A stretch of DNA of 64,000 bases from Alisma plantago-aquatica. Lineage: Eukaryota; Streptophyta; Magnoliopsida; Alismatales; Alismataceae. Shown here piece by piece: positions 59,016-64,000 of the stretch. The stretch spans positions 1,532,970,472 to 1,533,034,471 of the forward strand of contig OY856409.1 in NCBI GenBank assembly GCA_963693085.1, in the 5' to 3' direction. The notes beneath the pieces were generated by a model. The model saw only the letters and a program-made list of their open reading frames with translations. It did no database searches and had not been told where the DNA came from. The position numbers and the translations under genes were made by a program. How positions within the stretch are numbered: position 1 is the stretch's first letter; every line of letters begins with the position of its first letter.

Positions 59016-59854
59016 GTTTTTATAGTGTTTCTCATCTCCAAACTAGGATACCATCAGTCCACTACCTAGAGAGGTCAACCTATAGGACTTTGCAACCCAT
59101 GCATACTTATATTACATTATAATACATACAAGATACCACCTTACATCCAAGGGCTTACCTATCCAAGAGCTAGTCTTCTACCTCACCACAAGTCTTACCC
59201 ACTCTTACAAGTAGCTCGATTCCTTCTCCTAGGACATATCTTCCTTGTAACAAGTCTTCAACATTGAGGATTTACCCACCAAGCTCCTTGGATCTTCTGC
59301 ATTGTCCTTCTCCTTCACTTGGAGAACATCTTTACACCTTCTTCATCCTTGAAGAATAAGAAAAACTCCTCCTTCACTCGGAGAAGATCACTTCGTCCTT
59401 TGCTCTTTGAGAAAGGGGATTGGGAAGATGGAAAGATGGAGAGATTTACAAGGTGAAATGAGGTAGCTCTCTTACAACATGCCTAACTCACTCATAATCA
59501 AGAAATACTTTGTAAATGAGAGAGAGAGAGAAAAAGGGGCTAAAAGGGGTTTAACACACTCAACTATAGCAAGGACCAAATATAGCATGAATGAGAAACC
59601 TTATAATGAACCCTGCAAGGTCCTATTTATAGTTAGGGGTGTTCCTTTTGATTGTAGGGTCACTTAAGAATGAAAAAATCCATTTTACAACTTGCAACAA
59701 ATCTAATTGCATTTCTAACAACTCTCCAATGGTTGGAATCACTTCTTTTGCATTTTCCATACAATACATTCAGTCGAGTTTCAATGAAGGTAACTCGGCC
59801 AATCCACTATCTGATAAAGCCAATTTTCAAACTATCAATTAAGTTTGTCCTGGG

Positions 59855-59912
59855 ATAACTCGACCAATCAACTAAAATCAACTTTTATCAGTTAGTTGGT
59901 CGGTCGAGTTAT
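59855..59912. repeat. Long inverted repeat in the TRG-D LTR
   Basis: ATAACTCGACC (59855-59865) pairs perfectly with GGTCGAGTTAT (59902-59912). Further CTCGACCGATC/GATCGATCGAG motifs lie at about 59925-59990 and at 61955-62130 in the other LTR. This is the same CGGTCGA core as in TRG-A to C, upstream of the TATA box on the sense (minus) strand. Confidence 0.75.
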
Positions 59913-60179
59913 GTGAGTGTACAACTTGACCGATCCAATCATTTCCAAAAAAATCATCACTGATCGATCGAGATTCAAACTCGACTGTTAAGTTGTTGTT
60001 GTATATTTTCCAAAATGATTTTTAAATGATCAAATTATGGAATTAAATGTCCATGGTTTTTTCTCATCTTAGTTACAAGTCATATCACCAATACAAATGA
60101 TTACAAAAATATTCTAAGGTGGTTTGGAGTGTTTTCCCGAATTGCACATTTGCATTATTTTTGGCATGTACATATGATT

Positions 60180-60960
60180 GGAATGGTTAAGTCATTATCA
60201 CTAGAGGAGTAGGGAGTGGTACGACAAGAAAGTTGTTGTTGAAGTATGAAAGCCTCCACTTTAGCTTTGAAGTTACTATCTTTGATCTTTTTTGATTCCT
60301 TTTCTTCTTTCTTTGCTTCCTATTATTTCTTGTCAAGTATTGGATCATGATCTTGTAGATTAACAATAAGCTTCTCGGTTGGAAGATCACCAATATTTCT
60401 TACTTCTTCAATGGAGGTCATCTTTGACTCCCATATCTTTGGAAGAGACCTTATGATTTTTAAGTTGATTTCTCCTCTATCCAAAGTATGTCCCAAAGCA
60501 TCTAGGCCATTGATGATGATGTTGAATCTTGAGTACATATAGGCAACTCCTTCTTTATTTTCCATCTTGAAGTTCTCTAGGATGCTATTCAATATGTAAA
60601 TCTTTGCCTCCTTAACTTGCTTTGTGCCTTCATAAGTGATGCACATCTTGTCCTATATCTCATAGGTTGTATCTCATGAGGAGATGTGGTTGAATTCAGA
60701 AGGATTAAGAGATGCATACATGATGCTAATTACTTTGGAATTGAGCTGTGCATTCTTTAGAGTTGTTTCATCCCAAGTTGATATAGCTCCGGATGACTTC
60801 TTGTAGAATGCAATCATCACTTTCCACATATCAAAGTTCATCCCTTAAATGTAGAATTTCATCTGCTGCTTCCAATAGAGGAAGTTGGTGCCATCAAAGA
60901 CAGGGGGCGCATGGAGAAGCCTCCCTCTAGGTTGAAGGAACAAAGTAGGTTCTCACCCAT
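60180..60960 (-). pseudogene. gag: TRG-D Gag remnant (DUF4219 and UBN2)
   Basis: On the minus strand the ATG at 60960 (M-G-E-N-L) corresponds to the start of TRG-A Gag. After a frameshift come D-G-T-N-F-L-Y-W-K-Q-Q-M-K-F-Y and a stop, then M-W-K-V-M. The open frame 60646-60323 carries T-K-Q-V-K-E-A-K, M-Y-S-R-F, I-N-G-L-D-A-L-G and I-I-R-S-L-P-K, the core of UBN2. The frame continues brokenly to about 60190 with a Lys/Glu-rich stretch. No zinc knuckle remains. Confidence 0.8.
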
Positions 60961-61012
60961 CTCCTCATCTCGTAGGAGATTTTTTGGAGAATAACTTTGC
61001 TCTGGTACTACT

Positions 61013-62150
61013 TGTTGGACCTAGGGATCTAGAGGGGGGAGAATAGAGCTTCAAAACTTGCACAAGAATGGTTAGACCTTCAAATTATATTAATTGAAAC
61101 CAAATTCTAAAAGTGAATTTGAGGTCCTATCTAAACAAGCATAGAAAGAATGAGAGAGATTGAAAAAAAAATACTTAGACAAGGTGTTTAGAGTGGTTCC
61201 AATCTCCAAACTAGAAGACCGTCAGTCCACTACCTAGAGGGGTCAACCTCTAGGACTTTGTAACCCATGTATACTTATATTCCATTATAAGACATACAAG
61301 AATACCAATTTCATACAAGGGCATGCCTATCCAAAAGCTAGTCTTATACCTCACAACAAGTCTACCCACTCTTGCTAGAAGCTCGATTTCTTCTCCTAGG
61401 ACATCTCCTCCTTGGAAAAAATCTTCAGCCTTGAGGATTTACCCACCAAGCTCCTTGGATCTTATGCCTTGTCCTTATCCTTCACTTGGAGAAGATCTTC
61501 ACACCTTCTTCATCCTTGAAGACGAACAACGAATCCTCCTTCACTCATAGAAGATCATTTCAGCCTTTGTTCTTTGGGAAAGGGGATTTGGAAGATGGAA
61601 AGATGAAGAGATTTACAAGGTAACAATGAGGTATCTCTCTTACAAAATGGATAACTCACTCATAATCATGAAATGATTTGTAAATAAGAGAGATAAATGG
61701 GATCAAAGGGGTTTAGCACACTCTACTATAGAAAGGACAAAGGATAGCATGTATTAGAAACCTTGGAATGAACTCCAAGAGGTCCTATTTATAGTTAGGT
61801 GTGTTCCTTGGAATGTGGGATCACTTAACAATGAAAAATAGCTATTTCAAAACTTGCAACAAATCTATTTTTATTTCTAATAACTCTCCAATGGTTGGAA
61901 TCATTTTTTTTTGCATTTTCCGTACAGTGAATTCAGTCAAGTTTCAATGAAGGTAACTCGACTGATCCACTATTTGACAAAGCCAATTTTCAAATTATCG
62001 ATCGAGTTTGTCCTGGGGTAACTTGGCATATCAACTAAAATCAACTTTTTGGTCGATTGAGTTCTGTGAGTGTATAACTCGATCGATCCAATCATTTCCA
62101 AAAATGCATAACTGATCAGTCAAGATTCAAACTTGAGCGATTAAGAGTTC
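61013..62150 (-). repeat. TRG-D 5' LTR (right copy)
   Basis: On the plus strand it starts TGTTGGACCTAGGG. It contains the reverse complement of CTATAAATAGG at about 61783-61793 and CGATCGAG-type dyads at 61955-62130. Similarity to the left copy ends at about 62142; the true U3 start may lie further right but was not found. Confidence 0.6.
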
Positions 62151-62894
62151 TAAGAGTGAGCTCAATTAGATTATGTATCCTACTAATAAGCCCCTTCTTA
62201 ATTTGGCCAGCCTTTTAGAGATTAAATGTTTAAACTTTGATCTTTGATTTTTTTTGTTGTTGTTGCAATTGTATGGGAGCCTTAAGAAGAATTTGTATAA
62301 TAGCATGTCTTCAACAAAAAAATAAAATACTAGTGAATTTGTGATCTGGTATTTGATGACCTTATGCACTTATGACGGGTGAACATTTTGTATGAGAAAA
62401 TCCACACATAAAATATTCTCTGTAGATTGTTTCAAAAAAAGATATCTACTCAAAACGTTAGAAGAACCACACTTGGGATATTTTATGCTTAGAAATGTGT
62501 TCTTGATTTTATGCCAGTACATGTACGTGCATCATTTAAGGGACATTTGGGATGCTTTTTTGAAATAAATTAGGTATGTTTCGCTTGTGGACTTTGATCT
62601 CATACAACTTTCTTTCTCTCCTTTAAGATTAGAAAAATGTGACATGAAAGCAATTTTTCATGAGCAATTCGCCTTGCCTTCTCCCCTTTTTACTTGTCAT
62701 CCTTTTCTTTTTTGAGGTACTCTCTTTCCTTGTCTATTGTTTTCTCTAACATCCAAAGCCTCATGTCTTTTTCCTTATTCTTTATGGCATCTGCACTAAA
62801 GAACTCTAATAATATTCTACCCATGAATAAAGGTATCTACCATTTTATAATTTTTTAGTAGCATCCATATCGGGGAGAGAATCCATAATGTATA
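62151..62894. other. Unassigned AT-rich DNA
   Basis: About 740 bases with no credible gene, no repeat shared with the rest of the window and no terminal motifs. The antisense frame at 62166-62369 has no recognisable domain. It may be outer LTR sequence of TRG-D or intergenic DNA. Confidence 0.5.
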
Positions 62895-63066
62895 TGTAAC
62901 ATCCTAGGATTTCAAGTCTCAAATAAAATGATCTTAAAAGGAATGATTAGACTACTCATATCACCAAGGTGCACCTCCTTTTTAGGGAGCTCATCACTAA
63001 AGAACTCCATAGTTAAGCATGCTCATCTTGGAGTAGTACTAGGATGGGTGACCAGTCGGGAAGTTT
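62895..63066 (+). mobile_element. Cassandra-like fragment with 5S rRNA internal promoter boxes
   Basis: It starts TGTAACATCC, an LTR-like terminus typical of Cassandra TRIM elements. It contains AGAACTCCATAGTTAAGC and the three 5S rRNA control elements in order: box A AGTTAAGCATGCT (63011-63023), intermediate element GGAGTAGTAC (63030-63039) and box C AGGATGGGTGACC (63041-63053). The 5' half of 5S is not recognisable, so it is not a functional 5S gene. Cassandra elements are short non-autonomous LTR elements whose LTR carries a 5S sequence transcribed by RNA polymerase III. The fragment is cut at 63066 by a COP1-family LTR. Confidence 0.7.
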
Positions 63067-64000
63067 TGTTCAGTTTTAGGGGAGACAGAGAAGGCGACAA
63101 AAATAAAAATTTTCTTCTCCCTAAACCCAGTATAAAGGAATCACGTCAACATCTATACAATAGGAAGGATGGTTCGTAGAGACATACCTTGTCCCGAGGC
63201 TTTCTCGACGACGTTACCTCACGACTTGCACGGTCTTCACCTCCAGTCTTGGACGGTGTCTGTGCAGCTCCTGGTCTCACCGGGACTATCAAGATTGACA
63301 ACTGTCCTCTGAGCGGCAGAAGTCTCCCGCCTCTATAGTAATCCACACGGACCACCTAGAACTCTGATCGCCTTGTCGCATAAGGCACCAGAAGGATTCA
63401 TACCCTCCTGTCGATGTACTAGCCCTTGACACACTCTCCTGCCACCAGTCACTTTTTTGCAGTTGTCTTTCCCTTATTGTGCCTCCCTTATCGGGTAGCA
63501 CTTGCTCGGGCTCTCCTAGTTACCACAACCAGAGAGAATGACAACTTTACAGAGAAACTAGTATTCTGAGTTGTACTGTCTGAGAAACCCCCAATACTCC
63601 TATATATAGGAGGGTCATGGGATAGGGTTCTCTACCCCGAGCAATGCAGATTAAAGCAGGAGTAGAAGGGTTTGAGATTTTCATAAAATTTGACAAACTA
63701 AGCCAGTTGAACCGATCAATTCATCCCTGAACCGATCGTCTAGGCCCTTGAGCCGATCGATTCAACCATGAGCCGATCGATTCATGGTTCTGGTCCAACT
63801 CAAATTGACTTTCAATGTTTGTTTCCAACTAATCATATATTAGTCATTGTCCAAATCGAATTTAACAAGTGAAACGAACTTAGTTGGTTGCCCGACCAGT
63901 TCAACAATGTGAACCGATCAGTTCATTGATCTGAGCCGCTCAGCTCACCCGCTTGAGCCGATCGGTTCATCTCTATGAGCCGATCAGTTGGGGCAGAAGA
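63067..64000 (-). repeat. Third COP1-family LTR, cut by the window end
   Basis: It starts TGTTCAGTTTTAGGGGAG and aligns with 4235 onward with clearly more differences than the two COP1 LTRs show between them. A TATA box (CTATATATAGG) is near 63601. AACCGATC-type palindromes begin at 63709 and cluster at about 63735-63790 and 63890-63995. It has the same orientation as COP1. Whether it is a solo LTR or the end of a complete element cannot be seen. Confidence 0.85.

Larger units (their letters stand above)
59016..62150 (-). mobile_element. TRG-D: decayed minus-strand relative of the gag-only elements
   Basis: Two similar blocks, 59024-59993 and 61190-62142, flank a decayed Gag on the minus strand. 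They are LTR parts: the minus strand has CTATTCTCCCCCCTCTAG near the LTR end, G-T-A-G-T-G-G-A-C-T-G-A-C and G-G-A-A-C-C-A-C-T-C-T-A-A-A-C blocks as in TRG-A to C, and the TATA box CTATAAATAGG. A degenerate primer site (AGTACCAGAGC on the minus strand) lies at about 61001-61011. The left LTR lacks about 170 bases at its GYX junction, and the outer end of the right LTR cannot be defined. No pol is seen. Confidence 0.65.

Noticed and set aside
59479..59858. Short plus-strand frames in TRG-D
   Set aside because: They lie antisense in an LTR, overlap one another and have no counterpart of equal length in the right LTR.
63001..63060. Functional 5S rRNA gene
   Set aside because: Only the promoter-containing part matches; the first half of the molecule and the 3' end are missing and the left end looks like an LTR.

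Overview
This window is nuclear DNA of a seed plant, almost certainly an angiosperm, and consists almost entirely of nested retrotransposons. I recognise no host protein gene, tRNA gene or organellar gene. The plant assignment rests on the initiator-methionine tRNA primer sites (TGGTATCAGAGC) of the LTR elements, Ty1/copia polyproteins with UBN2-type Gag, a Ty3/gypsy chromovirus with a chromodomain remnant, L1-type LINEs carrying a C-terminal RNase H, and a Cassandra-like fragment with 5S rRNA boxes. I cannot name the species. Element names used here (GYX, COP1, GYP2, TRG-A to TRG-D, LINE-1, LINE-2) are labels of convenience.

Layout. The oldest layer is GYX, a decayed Ty3/gypsy chromovirus with about 5.3 kb LTRs and only about 2.8 kb of internal DNA, arranged in tandem as internal (14-2815), LTR (2816-4234 plus 37055-40933), internal (40934-54635), LTR (54636-59015, truncated). 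COP1, a Ty1/copia element on the minus strand (4235-37054, 5-bp target duplication AAATG), sits inside the middle GYX LTR. COP1 was itself hit three times: TRG-A (7432-13944) inside its reverse transcriptase, TRG-B (16977-23306) in its leader, and GYP2 (24321-35041, a decayed minus-strand chromovirus) in its 5' LTR. GYP2 carries a 5'-truncated L1 (LINE-2, 25678-26871) in one LTR. The second GYX copy was hit by a near full-length L1 (LINE-1, 41407-46182) and by TRG-C (46892-52997). From about 59016 to 62150 lies a fourth, decayed TRG-like element on the minus strand. A 5S-bearing Cassandra-like fragment (62895-63066) follows, then another COP1-family LTR cut by the window end.

How the parts work together. 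TRG-A, B and C are gag-only (TR-GAG-like) copia derivatives: LTRs, primer site and polypurine tract are good, but there is no protease, integrase or reverse transcriptase. They would depend on pol from another element. TRG-B and TRG-C share a further deletion that removes the capsid-like UBN2 domain and leaves a coiled coil plus a C-terminal zinc knuckle. By eye, LTR divergence orders the layers from GYX and COP1 (old) through GYP2, TRG-A and TRG-C to TRG-B (young).

The most striking pattern is shared promoter architecture. In unrelated LTR families, clusters of short GC-rich dyads (GAACCGATCGGTTC in COP1, TCGGTCGA...TCGACCGA in TRG, GGTCGAGTTAT-type in TRG-D, TTGCACGCCGTGCAA in GYP2) lie upstream of the TATA box in otherwise AT-rich DNA. 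A second candidate signal is a block of three consecutive potential hairpins, strongly conserved in the non-coding 3' part of TRG-A, B and C.
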